A stretch of DNA of 16,872 nucleotides from an uncultured Thomasclavelia sp. (GCA_910588165.1 CAJUOR010000038.1:1-16872); one strand, 5' to 3'; positions 6,734 to 14,981 are shown, counted from the first letter of the stretch. Translations and numbers: made by a program. Notes: generated from the sequence alone by a model not told the origin.

Positions 6734-8164
6734 TTAGTTCAACTCTTTAATCAGTTTTTCCTGTTTAATGTCAAAGCGTTCAACCGCACGTTGATGGTCG
6801 TAGTGTTCTTTAAGAACATCATCATCAACACGGTCCAATTCTTCAATTGGTAAAACCGACAATAAATCCCAACCAAGATCTAATGTTTCTTCAATTGAAC
6901 GATTCGCTTTAGCACCTTGAGCAATAAATTGCTTTTCAAATAAATCACCAAAAGCCATATACTGTTTATCAATTGGTGATAATTCATCTTCACCGATAAC
7001 AGATGCCAAACTTCTTGCATCTTGCACTTTGGCATAAGCTGCAAACAGCTGATTTGAAACAGCTGAATGGTCAGCTCTTGTATATCCTTCCCCGATACCG
7101 TCTTTCATCAAACGTGAAAGTGATGGCAATACACCGACCGGTGGGAAATAACCCTTGCTGTTTAAATCTCTATCTAAAACAATCTGCCCCTCAGTAATAT
7201 AACCGGTCAAATCCGGAACCGGATGCGTAATATCATCATTAGGCATTGTCAAAATAGGAATTTGTGTTACTGAACCATTAGCACCTTGAATAATGCCGGC
7301 ACGTTCATATAAGCTAGCTAAATCCGAATATAAATAACCCGGATAGCCTTTACGTCCCGGAATTTCACCCTTACTAGATGAGAACTCACGTAAAGCTTCA
7401 CAATAAGATGTGATGTCAGTCATAATGACTAAAACGTGCATATCATGTTCGTAAGCTAAATATTCTGCACAAGTTAAAGCACATCTAGGTGTTAATGTAC
7501 GTTCAATGATAGGGTCATTACTCAAGTTAACAAACATAACAACCTTTTCCATTACACCCGCTTCTTCAAAAGAGCGTTTGAAATAATCGGCAATATCGTT
7601 TTTAACACCCATCGCCGCAAACACAATAACGAATTTCGCATCTTTTTCGCCTGTGATTTTAGCTTGTTGAACGATTTGAACAGCTAATTCATTGTGAGGC
7701 ATACCTGAACCTGAGAAGATAGGTAATTTCTGCCCACGAATTAGAGTAGTTAAGGCATCAATAGATGAGATACCTGTATTGATATAGTTACGTGGATAAA
7801 CACGTGAAACCGGATTTAATGGTTGCCCATTGATATCCATTCTCTTTTCAGCGTAAATTTCACCTAAACCATCAATCGGCACACCTGCTCCATTGAAAGT
7901 TCTTCCTAAAATTTCAGCTGATAAAGGCATTTCCATTGGGCGCCCGGTTAAACGTGTACGCGTATTATTTAAAGATAATTTATTTGTACCTTCAAATACC
8001 TGAATAACCGCACGTTCACCTTCAAGCTGAACAATACGTCCTAAACGCTTAGAACCGTTATCTAAACGAATTTCAACCATTTCATCATAGCTCGCGTTTT
8101 TTACATGATCAAGGGCAATTAAAGAACCATTGATCTCAGATAATCCAATATATTGAAGACTCAT
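6734..8164 (-). CDS. ntpB: V-type ATPase subunit B (non-catalytic head subunit)
   Basis: A 476-residue RecA-fold head protein. It lacks a working P-loop, having SGSGMPHNEL (151-160) where catalytic subunits have GxxGxGKT, which is the usual mark of B. It supplies the arginine finger to the A/B interface, expected at R351 in PSLSRLMKDGIGEG. Other typical segments are VFAAMGVKNDIADYFKRSFEEAG, TDITSYCEALREFSSSKGEIPGRKGYPGYLYSDLASLYERAG (251-290) and LNPVSRVYPRNYINTGISSIDAL. It pairs with A to form the A3B3 hexamer on the cytoplasmic side. The ATG has a strong GGGGGA ribosome site in the 15-base gap after A. Confidence 0.96.
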   Translation of the reverse strand: MSLQYIGLSEINGSLIALDHVKNASYDEMVEIRLDNGSKRLGRIVQLEGERAVIQVFEGTNKLSLNNTRTRLTGRPMEMPLSAEILGRTFNGAGVPIDGLGEIYAEKRMDINGQPLNPVSRVYPRNYINTGISSIDALTTLIRGQKLPIFSGSGMPHNELAVQIVQQAKITGEKDAKFVIVFAAMGVKNDIADYFKRSFEEAGVMEKVVMFVNLSNDPIIERTLTPRCALTCAEYLAYEHDMHVLVIMTDITSYCEALREFSSSKGEIPGRKGYPGYLYSDLASLYERAGIIQGANGSVTQIPILTMPNDDITHPVPDLTGYITEGQIVLDRDLNSKGYFPPVGVLPSLSRLMKDGIGEGYTRADHSAVSNQLFAAYAKVQDARSLASVIGEDELSPIDKQYMAFGDLFEKQFIAQGAKANRSIEETLDLGWDLLSVLPIEELDRVDDDVLKEHYDHQRAVERFDIKQEKLIKELN

Positions 8165-8179
8165 TGTTCTTTCCCCCTT

Positions 8180-9931
8180 CTATCTCACACGATTGATTTC
8201 CCTATCGATTTCAATGATATAATCATCTAACATTTCAATGTGGTCATTAGGGACATCGTATTTCATTTTAACAGCTTTATCAAATAAACCTGTAGCTAAA
8301 ACACTTGAAACAGTTTTACCTGTAGCCACTGCTTCTTTGGCTTTTTCATATAAATGCAAAATAACTTCCATCATTTTCATTTGCTTAGCCATTGGTACAT
8401 AAGTATCATCTTTATGGAAGGCATTCTGTTGCAAATACCCAACACGAATAACACGTGCGATTTCAATAACCAATTTCTGATCATCTGGCAAAACATCTGA
8501 ACCAATCAACTTAACGATTTCCATCAATTTTGTTTCTTCGGCTAATAAAGCTTGAATTTGTTGACGACAAGCTAAGAATCTTGGACTGACGTTGCTATCA
8601 TACCACTTAGCTAAATCATTGACATACTCGCTGTAACTTTGATTCCAGTTAATCGCAAAATAGTGTCTTGCATAAGCCAAAGCTTTATCCAAAGCCCAGA
8701 AACAACGAACAAATCGTTTTGTATTTTGTGTAACAGGTTCAGAGAAATCGCTACCTTGTGGTGATACGGCACCGATAATAGATACTGAACCACTGGCTCC
8801 ATTTAAAGTTTCCATATAACCTGCACGTTCATAGAATTGAGATAAACGGCTTGGCAAATAAGCAGGGAAACCTTCTTCAGCAGGCATTTCTTCCAAACGA
8901 CCTGAGATTTCACGTAAAGCTTCCGCCCAACGTGAAGTAGAATCGGCCATGATAGCTACATGGTAACCCATATCACGATAATATTCCGCTAATGTTACAC
9001 CGGTATAAATGGAAGCTTCACGAGCTGCTACCGGCATATTTGAAGTATTGGCAATCAAGACGGTTCTGTCTGTTAATGGACGATTAGACTTAGGGTCAAT
9101 CAATTCACTAAACTCTTCAAGAACCTGTGTCATTTCATTACCACGTTCTCCACAACCGACATAAACGATAATATCGGCATCACACCATTTAGCTAACTGG
9201 TGCTGTGTCATCGTTTTACCGGTACCAAACCCTCCCGGAATCGCCGCTGTACCGCCTTTAGCAATTGGGAATAACGTATCGATAACACGTTGTCCTGTGA
9301 CTAAAGGAATAGAAATCGGTTTTCTTTCTCTAACCGGACGAGGATCTTTAATTGGCCATTTTTGAACTAAAGTTAATTCATGAATATTTCCAAAATCATC
9401 TTTGATTTTACATACTGTATCATTGATTGTATATTGTCCATCTGGCATGACTTCACATACCACACCACTTAAGCTTGGTAAAAGCATACAGCGATGCTCA
9501 ATCAATGGTGTTTCAGGACAAGTTGCATAAATAGCGCCACCTTCTAAGCGGTCACCAACTTTTACCTTTAAAGTAACATCCCAAAGCTTCGTTTCATCTA
9601 AGCTTGAAACATCGCTACCTGTCGGGATAAAAGCACCTGCACCTTTTGCAATTTCTTTTAAAGGACGTTCAATTCCATCAAAAATATTTGTTAAAATACC
9701 AGGACCTAAAGTTGCACTGATAGGTTGACCTGTCGTATAAACGGGATCTCCCGGCATTAAGCCTGTTGTTGTTTCATAAACCTGAATGGTTGTTTGCTGG
9801 TTAGTGATAGAGATAACTTCACCAATTAGTCTTTCTTTACCGACATAAACCATTTCCAACATCGAGAAATCTGTTGTATCTTTGACGGTGATGACCGGTC
9901 CGTTAATTGAATAAATAACGTTTTCGCTCAT
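8180..9931 (-). CDS. ntpA: V-type ATPase catalytic subunit A
   Basis: A 583-residue catalytic subunit, similar in length to Enterococcus hirae NtpA (593). The P-loop GGFGTGKT is at 233-240, the catalytic glutamate (GERGNE) is near 262, and the Walker B region IMADSTSRWAEALREISGRLEEMP starts near 327. The extra non-homologous region that separates A from F-type beta is present at about 110-190. It hydrolyses or makes ATP in the A3B3 head. The start is placed at ATG 9931 because GAGAGG lies just upstream; an in-frame GTG at 9958 would begin upstream of that site and within a small hairpin, so the nine extra residues are unlikely. The gap to E (31 bases) is wider than most gene junctions here. 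Confidence 0.97.
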   Translation of the reverse strand: MSENVIYSINGPVITVKDTTDFSMLEMVYVGKERLIGEVISITNQQTTIQVYETTTGLMPGDPVYTTGQPISATLGPGILTNIFDGIERPLKEIAKGAGAFIPTGSDVSSLDETKLWDVTLKVKVGDRLEGGAIYATCPETPLIEHRCMLLPSLSGVVCEVMPDGQYTINDTVCKIKDDFGNIHELTLVQKWPIKDPRPVRERKPISIPLVTGQRVIDTLFPIAKGGTAAIPGGFGTGKTMTQHQLAKWCDADIIVYVGCGERGNEMTQVLEEFSELIDPKSNRPLTDRTVLIANTSNMPVAAREASIYTGVTLAEYYRDMGYHVAIMADSTSRWAEALREISGRLEEMPAEEGFPAYLPSRLSQFYERAGYMETLNGASGSVSIIGAVSPQGSDFSEPVTQNTKRFVRCFWALDKALAYARHYFAINWNQSYSEYVNDLAKWYDSNVSPRFLACRQQIQALLAEETKLMEIVKLIGSDVLPDDQKLVIEIARVIRVGYLQQNAFHKDDTYVPMAKQMKMMEVILHLYEKAKEAVATGKTVSSVLATGLFDKAVKMKYDVPNDHIEMLDDYIIEIDREINRVR

Positions 9932-9944
9932 AGTACACCTCTCT

Positions 9945-9959
9945 TGTGGTTTTTCCACA
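9945..9959 (-). other. Small intercistronic hairpin between subunits E and A
   Basis: In the mRNA TGTGG (9959-9955) pairs with CCACA (9949-9945) around an AAAAA loop, placed between the stop of E and the ribosome site of A. There is no U-run, so it is not a terminator. It may affect mRNA processing or expression of A, but the five-pair stem is modest. Confidence 0.35.
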
Positions 9960-9962
9960 GAA

Positions 9963-10559
9963 TTATTGAATCACTAAACCAGAATGATTATAGAACCATT
10001 CCTTACAGCTTTCCAAACGATTATCTAAAGAATTATCTATAACTAAGCCTCTTTGAGCATTGATTGCAATAAATCCGCCAATTTCAATACTAGCATCTTC
10101 AACAAGCTCAACTTCACCTTTAAATTCTGCCTTTAAGCCTTCAAACAAACTATGATCGGCATTTGCAATATGAATAAGCACTTGCCCTTCATAAATTTCT
10201 AAAGGCAATTGATTGATTTGAGATTTCAAGAAAATTTGATAGTCATCTTGTTTTGTATAAGCCATTAATTGTGCTTTAGCTTCTTCAAAAACTTTATTTT
10301 GAAGTTCTTGACGTTTCGCAATCAATTCTAAGTTAGTCTTTCTTTGCATTGCAGATATTTCTTTTTGATTTTCTAAAATAATCTCATTGATTTCTTTTTC
10401 CATTTGTCTTTTGGCATCTAAAGAAGCTTCACGACGAATTTTTTCTAAAGCTGATTCACGAATTTCTTTAGCTTCAGTAATCATCGTTAATCTTTCTTTA
10501 TCTGCTTCTTTGGCAATGGATTGTTTAAAATAATCTAATAACTGTTGCTCACTTTGCAT
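9963..10559 (-). CDS. ntpE: V-type ATPase subunit E (peripheral stalk)
   Basis: A 198-residue protein with a long charged N-terminal helix (about 1-105, rich in K, E, Q, A and R) and a folded C-terminal part (about 110-198, ending in IEIGGFIAINAQRGLVIDNSLDNRLE). This is the E-subunit plan, in which the helix pairs with G/H to form the stator stalk and the globular end caps subunit B. The segment GGFIAINAQRGLVIDNSLDNRL is the family landmark. ATG at 10559 is preferred because AGGTGA lies about six bases upstream, right at the stop of F; a GTG at 10568 would add three residues. It follows F almost without a gap. Confidence 0.9.
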   Translation of the reverse strand: MQSEQQLLDYFKQSIAKEADKERLTMITEAKEIRESALEKIRREASLDAKRQMEKEINEIILENQKEISAMQRKTNLELIAKRQELQNKVFEEAKAQLMAYTKQDDYQIFLKSQINQLPLEIYEGQVLIHIANADHSLFEGLKAEFKGEVELVEDASIEIGGFIAINAQRGLVIDNSLDNRLESCKEWFYNHSGLVIQ

Positions 10560-10569
10560 TTGATTCACC

Positions 10570-10878
10570 TCATAACTTCACGCCGACAGCTTCACTGACA
10601 TAGCGGTCAATAGTTTCACCGATTTTAGATTGGCCATGGCGATCAGGTATTTCAACGATCAGCGGTTTTTTCTGACGCAGTTTAAGTTCTGAAATAACAT
10701 CAGGCGCAAGCTCAACTAGCTTAGTTGTCAGCAATATAATCGCAATACTTTCATCATGCATTTTTTCCTCTAATAATTCCAATAATGCCTGACGTTCATG
10801 AACGACTTTACCTTCAATTCCAGCTAATCTCAGACCTAACTTTGTATCAATGTTATCGCTGATTAAATAGAATTTCAT
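10570..10878 (-). CDS. ntpG: V-type ATPase subunit F (central shaft)
   Basis: A 102-residue protein with the F-subunit fold: a start KFYLISDNIDTKLGLRLAGIEG, a central strand SIAIILLTTKL, and the signature PLIVEIPDRHG near 82-92. F binds the D shaft and modulates coupling in the rotor. In E. hirae the same subunit is called NtpG. It has an AAGAGG ribosome site and lies 11 bases after K. Here F comes before E, unlike E. hirae, where E and C come before F. Confidence 0.92.
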   Translation of the reverse strand: MKFYLISDNIDTKLGLRLAGIEGKVVHERQALLELLEEKMHDESIAIILLTTKLVELAPDVISELKLRQKKPLIVEIPDRHGQSKIGETIDRYVSEAVGVKL

Positions 10879-10889
10879 GGACTAACCTC

Positions 10890-11327
10890 TTATAATTTAT
10901 TGATAATTAAGATAGAAATCAATAATCCGTAGATGGCAACACCTTCACCTAAGGCTACGAAGATTAATGCCTTACCAAAGTTCTTTTCATTTTCAGAGAA
11001 AGCTCCGATAGCAGCAGGTGCAGCAGCCGCAACGGCAATACCGGCACCTAAAGCAGAACAACCTGTTGCAAGAGCAGCAGCTAAGAAACCTAAACCTTGA
11101 GCTAATGTACCTGCAATAGAAGCAACTTCAGATGTTCCTTCAGCAGCGCTTGCACTACCCATTGTGTACAAGAAGCACCCACCTACTAAACCAAAGAATA
11201 ACGCTACGTGACTAGCTAAACGCATTTTTGCAGCTTTTTTTGTCGCTTTTCCCTCAAATACAGCAACTAAAGGTAAAGAGATTAACACAACAATCACAGC
11301 TGGAACTAAAATTTCTAATAAACTCAT
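10890..11327 (-). CDS. ntpK: V-type ATPase proteolipid subunit K (rotor ring)
   Basis: A 145-residue membrane protein with about four helices (roughly 4-24, 38-57, 72-104, 118-142). The C-terminal pair is the recognisable c/K hairpin: a small-residue, glycine-rich helix (FLAAALATGCSALGAGIAVAAAA) and FVALGEGVAIYGLLISILII with the ion-binding E128. The first pair is much less like a c hairpin and has no acidic residue in helix 2, so there is one carboxylate per four helices. E. hirae NtpK ligand positions (T64, Q65, Q110 and the T after E139) are not matched; G follows E128. Residues 34-62 (KMRL...GSASA-AE) also resemble a signal peptide with an AxA cleavage site. The start is ATG at 11327 after GGAGG; the upstream TTG at 11342 overlaps that site. 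Confidence 0.9.
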   Translation of the reverse strand: MSLLEILVPAVIVVLISLPLVAVFEGKATKKAAKMRLASHVALFFGLVGGCFLYTMGSASAAEGTSEVASIAGTLAQGLGFLAAALATGCSALGAGIAVAAAAPAAIGAFSENEKNFGKALIFVALGEGVAIYGLLISILIINKL

Positions 11328-11344
11328 CTTTTTTTCCTCCAATT

Positions 11345-13279
11345 TTAATCTTTTAATGCACTTAAGGGTCTAAATTCAATACCCCCACCCTCATAGTAAC
11401 GAGAGAACATTTCATAGAATTCCAAACGTAAAACCTGAATACCGACAATCATGCCTTCCAAACACATAACAAATAAGTTACCGAAGATTAGCACAACCGG
11501 TACAAAAGCAGGTCCTACCATACCGGCTAATACATAAACAACAAGCATCATACCCGCATGGCTTAAGACAAACCCGCCGATACGCAAGAATGACATTGTA
11601 TTAGCGACAAATGTTAAACATACTTCTAATGTTTCAAAGATACTTTCCAAAAAGAATCCGCCAAAACCATTAGGGAACATATCTTTCCCTTCTAAACGGT
11701 GGCTTAATGGCTCTTTTAAGAAAATCAAGACTAATGGTAAGACAATTAAACCTAGAATATAAGCTGTATTAAATACGCTAATACCTAAACCCATCTGTAA
11801 ACCGATACCAGCCAAAACACCGCCATAGAAGACGATTCCGGCTAAACCGTTTTGTGAGAATAAAGCCTCACCGATTTTTTTATTTTTAAAATTGATAATC
11901 GTGTTGATTGTAATAGACATTAAAATCAATACAGCGCCTAAAACAACGGTTGATATTAACAAAGTCATCGTGAAATTAGGATCTAAAGTTTCAATTGGTT
12001 TTTCATGTAATCCTAATACTTCTGTAAAGAATGGTGTCAGGATTTCTTCATCACCAAAGAACGAACCGTAAATTAAACCGAAGATAGCTGAAGATAGACC
12101 GATACGAACACCGATGTCCCCTAAACGCATTCCCATTTTTTTAGCTGCAAACAAGCCGACAAATGATAATAAAATACCTTGTCCCAAATCACCGAACATA
12201 ATACCGAATAATAGCGTATATGTTATTGCAACAAACGGTGTTGGATCAACTTGTCCATACATCGGTAGTCCATACATTTCCACAAACATTTCGAATGGAC
12301 GGACAAACCAGTTATTTTTCAATTGAGTTGGTGGATTTAAACGCTTGTCCTCATAAGCATCATGATCCTCAACGCGAACACCTTCAATATCGGCAAATGT
12401 TGCTTTAATTTCAGGAATATCTTTCCCTTGAGCAAAACCTCTGATTTCAAATGAATCACCCAAACCAACAACATATTTACGGGCATCATAAGTTTCATTC
12501 AAATGCTTAATAATGTTGTAGTAGTAATTGATTTGTTTAGCATTTTCTGCCACAAATTCTTGTTGGTGTTTTTCAATATGTGCGATATGCTCCGCATCTT
12601 TCACCAATTCCTCTTGCATGATCTTTTTCGCATCATCAGGTGTTCCGTGAATAAATTCCGGAATCTTGATACGTTCAAAATACAATGCCGAGAAAATGTT
12701 ATCGACTAATGCCTCTTTTTCTGTGGTTGTCAGATAAGCACACCAGCTGTATGCTTTATCCTCTTTAAAGGATATAAACACAAAGCCCTCATCGTTATGT
12801 TTCTCTAATAGTCCCTTACTGCCAATCGGCAAGCGACCGAAACGCACTTTAATATAGCGGCAAGAGAATAAATCGTCAAAGTTAAAATCAGAAGATTCAA
12901 TGTGGTCAAGTGTTTCTAAAGCCTCTTTGTCCTCTTTCTGAACAATTTTTAATTCACTGATAAAACTAGCGAATTGTTCTGACTTTTCGTTAATACTTTT
13001 CACATACTCTTTGACTTCTTCGAGATTGATATCAATGTCATCACAGCTCTTTTCAACGGAAAGTGTTATTCCCAATTGTATAGCTGCTTCTTCTAAATCA
13101 TGAAGCACATCTTCATAAGGACTGTCCTCGTTCATAGAAGTTAAACTTTGAACTTTCTCAATAATCTTACTAGCTACTTCCGGGTGAAAGTTATCTAATT
13201 TTGAGAAACGCAACAAAACTTCTTCAAGATGTTGCTTAGATGAGATGATATTAACTAATCTCATTTTCGCAATAGCCAT
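11345..13279 (-). CDS. ntpI: V-type ATPase subunit I (membrane stator, a-subunit)
   Basis: A 644-residue protein of normal length. The cytoplasmic N-terminal half (about 1-335) is charged and helical and clamps the peripheral stalks; from about residue 345 (VDPTPFVAITYTLLFGIMFGDLGQGILL) it has the multi-helix membrane domain. The conserved arginines facing the ring are R566 in NTMSFLRIGGFVLSHAG, matching yeast Vph1 R735 (SYLRLWALSLAH), and R618 in IQVLRLEFYEMF, matching Vph1 R799. This subunit provides the two half-channels for the ion. The ATG has an AAAGGAG site in the 47-base gap after subunit C, and the gene ends 17 bases before K. Confidence 0.95.
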   Translation of the reverse strand: MAIAKMRLVNIISSKQHLEEVLLRFSKLDNFHPEVASKIIEKVQSLTSMNEDSPYEDVLHDLEEAAIQLGITLSVEKSCDDIDINLEEVKEYVKSINEKSEQFASFISELKIVQKEDKEALETLDHIESSDFNFDDLFSCRYIKVRFGRLPIGSKGLLEKHNDEGFVFISFKEDKAYSWCAYLTTTEKEALVDNIFSALYFERIKIPEFIHGTPDDAKKIMQEELVKDAEHIAHIEKHQQEFVAENAKQINYYYNIIKHLNETYDARKYVVGLGDSFEIRGFAQGKDIPEIKATFADIEGVRVEDHDAYEDKRLNPPTQLKNNWFVRPFEMFVEMYGLPMYGQVDPTPFVAITYTLLFGIMFGDLGQGILLSFVGLFAAKKMGMRLGDIGVRIGLSSAIFGLIYGSFFGDEEILTPFFTEVLGLHEKPIETLDPNFTMTLLISTVVLGAVLILMSITINTIINFKNKKIGEALFSQNGLAGIVFYGGVLAGIGLQMGLGISVFNTAYILGLIVLPLVLIFLKEPLSHRLEGKDMFPNGFGGFFLESIFETLEVCLTFVANTMSFLRIGGFVLSHAGMMLVVYVLAGMVGPAFVPVVLIFGNLFVMCLEGMIVGIQVLRLEFYEMFSRYYEGGGIEFRPLSALKD

Positions 13280-13326
13280 TTTTTTGACTCCTTTCTTAAA
13301 ATATCATCAATGATGAAATCTAAAAC

Positions 13327-14364
13327 TTAATAAATCAACATTTTTTCAATATTTTCACTAGGCGTACCATAACGCACACCTTCGATAATATTGATTAAGT
13401 TTTCGATTTCAAGCTTTTGCATTACATAGAAAGTTGTAAACACCATAGACGCATTCGTTGAAAATCTCATATATCTGCGACTTAGGTTGTACTTAACTTT
13501 ATCTGCGTAATACTCAATAAATACATAGTCTTTGTCATCAGCCATAATCTGATAGTTAGATGCAGCTAAAATATTTAAGATAGCCACATCGTCTTCCGCT
13601 TCTGTCAGCTTCTTCAAAAACTTATTTGACATTCGCTGATGAGTTAAAATCAATGAATTATAAATTGTCTGACTATCTACATCAAAAAATCTTTTATAAC
13701 GATAAATCTTGGCAATATTTAATAGCTCAACTTGACTTTCAAAAATAGTTAAAAGCTCTTTTTTAGTTTTACCTTTAAATTCACTGTCTATCGTTTTAAA
13801 AATCCAGTCGTAAAAATAAGCATGGAGTGCATACTCGCAGGCAACATAATTAACTTTTTGATTTCTGTTTTCAGGCTTTAATGACTTAAGCACTTCATCA
13901 TAACCGGTACGCTCTAACACTTTTAATAGCGCATCAAAATCTTCTGCATTCAATAAATCATGCAAATTAAAAGAGATATACTTTTCTAGATAAACCGGTA
14001 TCTCTGTATTAAACGCTTCGTATAAATCAGAATTTATCGCACGTAAACGCATTAAAATCAAATCGATTTCCTGTTCTTTTACAACAAAGTTATAAAAAGA
14101 CTGATTTTTTGTACCTACATAGCGAAGTAGCTTCTGCATTCTTAAAAAGCCGGCTTGACGAAGCAGATGTTCCAAATCACCTCGATGAATAGCATTTTCA
14201 CGCACATCGGCTAAGGCTTCTTGATAAACTGTTTCGGTTTTAAGAAAAGTAGCAATCTCAGGGACGCTATGTTTTCTTAAAAGCTCTTGATAATGCTCGT
14301 CTAATAGACGCTTGCCGTACATTGATTTTGCTTTAGATGCAACGGCATTGGTTGATAATGACAA
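13327..14364 (-). CDS. ntpC: V-type ATPase subunit C (AC39/d, ring-to-shaft funnel)
   Basis: A 345-residue, mostly helical protein of the AC39 family, which forms a funnel of three similar three-helix lobes joining the D/F shaft to the K ring. Landmarks are the N-terminal ASKAKSMYGKRLLDEHYQELL, the repeated short L(LR)K/YEA helices, KIYRYKRFFD near 215-225, and the C-terminal NLINIIEGVRYGTPSENIEKMLIY. The start is a TTG at 14364 with AGGTG seven bases upstream; the next ATG is at residue 15, inside the conserved N-terminus, so TTG is supported. It sits second in the operon, directly after G/H. In E. hirae and Thermus the C gene comes later, after E. Confidence 0.9.
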   Translation of the reverse strand: MSLSTNAVASKAKSMYGKRLLDEHYQELLRKHSVPEIATFLKTETVYQEALADVRENAIHRGDLEHLLRQAGFLRMQKLLRYVGTKNQSFYNFVVKEQEIDLILMRLRAINSDLYEAFNTEIPVYLEKYISFNLHDLLNAEDFDALLKVLERTGYDEVLKSLKPENRNQKVNYVACEYALHAYFYDWIFKTIDSEFKGKTKKELLTIFESQVELLNIAKIYRYKRFFDVDSQTIYNSLILTHQRMSNKFLKKLTEAEDDVAILNILAASNYQIMADDKDYVFIEYYADKVKYNLSRRYMRFSTNASMVFTTFYVMQKLEIENLINIIEGVRYGTPSENIEKMLIY

Positions 14365-14390
14365 CTTTTTTCACCTCTTTTCAACTAGCT

Positions 14391-14702
14391 TTATCTTTCC
14401 AGACATTTATCTACAATCGTTTTGACCCACTCATCTTTCTTAACCTCAAATAATTGAGAAATTTTTGCGAATGATGTTTCAAATTTCTTCTCGCTTGCGC
14501 TTTTTTCTACTTGAAAAATAGAAGCTAACTCTGCCTTTTTATCTTCAATCTCTTTTTGCGACTGAGCGATAAATTCTTGATAGATGTCCTCTTTGTGAGT
14601 TTTCATCATATCTAATGCTTGTTGTTTTTCGGCTTTGGCTTGCTCAACAGCCTCACGTGCTTCTTTATCGCAAGCAATAATTTCTTTGATAATCGTTCCC
14701 AT
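14391..14702 (-). CDS. V-type ATPase peripheral stalk subunit G/H
   Basis: A short (103-residue) protein that is almost entirely a charged amphipathic helix, with many A, K, E and Q and no glycine or proline after the start (IIACDKEAREAVEQAKAEKQQALDMMKTHKEDIYQEF). This is the coiled-coil partner of subunit E in the stator stalk (G/H; NtpF in E. hirae). The family is low in sequence conservation, so the call rests on helix character, length and its place as first gene of the ATPase operon. AGGAGG lies upstream; both ATG at 14702 and GTG at 14705 fit its spacing. Confidence 0.8.
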   Translation of the reverse strand: MGTIIKEIIACDKEAREAVEQAKAEKQQALDMMKTHKEDIYQEFIAQSQKEIEDKKAELASIFQVEKSASEKKFETSFAKISQLFEVKKDEWVKTIVDKCLER

Positions 14703-14742
14703 CACTTTAGGCCTCCTTTCACGACTTATTTAGACACGGAAA

Positions 14743-14771
14743 ATTATACTCCTCTCTTTCATCTTTTACAA
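14743..14771 (-). promoter_or_regulatory. Sigma-A promoter of the V-ATPase operon
   Basis: On the minus strand TTGTAA (14771-14766), an exact 17-base spacer and a perfect TATAAT (14748-14743) lie about 40 bases before the first start codon. No other strong promoter is seen inside the operon, so all nine genes likely share it. Confidence 0.75.
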
Positions 14772-14785
14772 TAACAAAACTAAAA

Positions 14786-14799
14786 TGAAAGCGTTATCT
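14786..14799. promoter_or_regulatory. cre-like box (catabolite response element) upstream of the V-ATPase promoter
   Basis: TGAAAGCGTTATCT matches the cre consensus TGWAANCGNTNWCA at every position but the last. CcpA with HPr-Ser-P binds cre sites in Firmicutes. The centre is about 57 bases upstream of the expected transcription start, beyond the -35 box, a place where CcpA activates genes such as ackA in Bacillus subtilis. Activation is therefore more likely than repression, by inference. Confidence 0.5.
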
Positions 14800-14857
14800 T
14801 TTTTGGATTGTGACATTTTTCTATATTAAACATTTATTTTTCAATCTCTATATCAAA

Positions 14858-14881
14858 ATAAAAAAGAACCCGAAAGTTCTT
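14858..14881 (-). terminator. Intrinsic terminator after tRNA-Glu
   Basis: Read leftward, AAGAAC (14881-14876), a 6-base loop and GTTCTT (14869-14864) are followed by TTTTATTTT. It ends the tRNA-Glu transcript, and any read-through from the HAD genes, before the V-ATPase promoter. Confidence 0.75.
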
Positions 14882-14890
14882 AATTTTTTA

Positions 14891-14966
14891 TGGTGACCTG
14901 TACGGGGTTCGAACCCGTGAATGTATGCGTGAGAGGCATATGAGTTAACCATTTCTCCAACAGGCC
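14891..14966 (-). tRNA. tRNA-Glu (anticodon CTC)
   Basis: The minus strand folds into a full cloverleaf of 76 bases with CCA encoded. The acceptor stem is GGCCTGT with ACAGGTC, including one G-U pair; the D-arm has three good pairs (GAG/CTC). The anticodon arm is TATGC-CTCTCAC-GCATA, giving anticodon CTC for codon GAG, and the T-arm is ACGGG-TTCGAAC-CCCGT. It resembles other Firmicute tRNA-Glu genes. The CTC form adds to the essential TTC form and reads only GAG. It stands alone, with its own promoter and terminator. Confidence 0.95.
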
Positions 14967-14981
14967 ATTTAGACAAGTGCT

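Noticed and set aside
9932..9958. GTG at 9958 as the start of ATPase subunit A
   Set aside because: The ribosome site GAGAGG lies downstream of this GTG and fits ATG 9931; the extra nine residues are not typical of A.
11328..11342. TTG at 11342 as the start of subunit K
   Set aside because: It overlaps the GGAGG that serves the ATG at 11327.
13280..13326. TCATC/GATGA mini-palindrome in the gap between subunits C and I
   Set aside because: The five-pair stem with a 3-base loop is too weak and lacks a T-run; the gap otherwise holds just a ribosome site.
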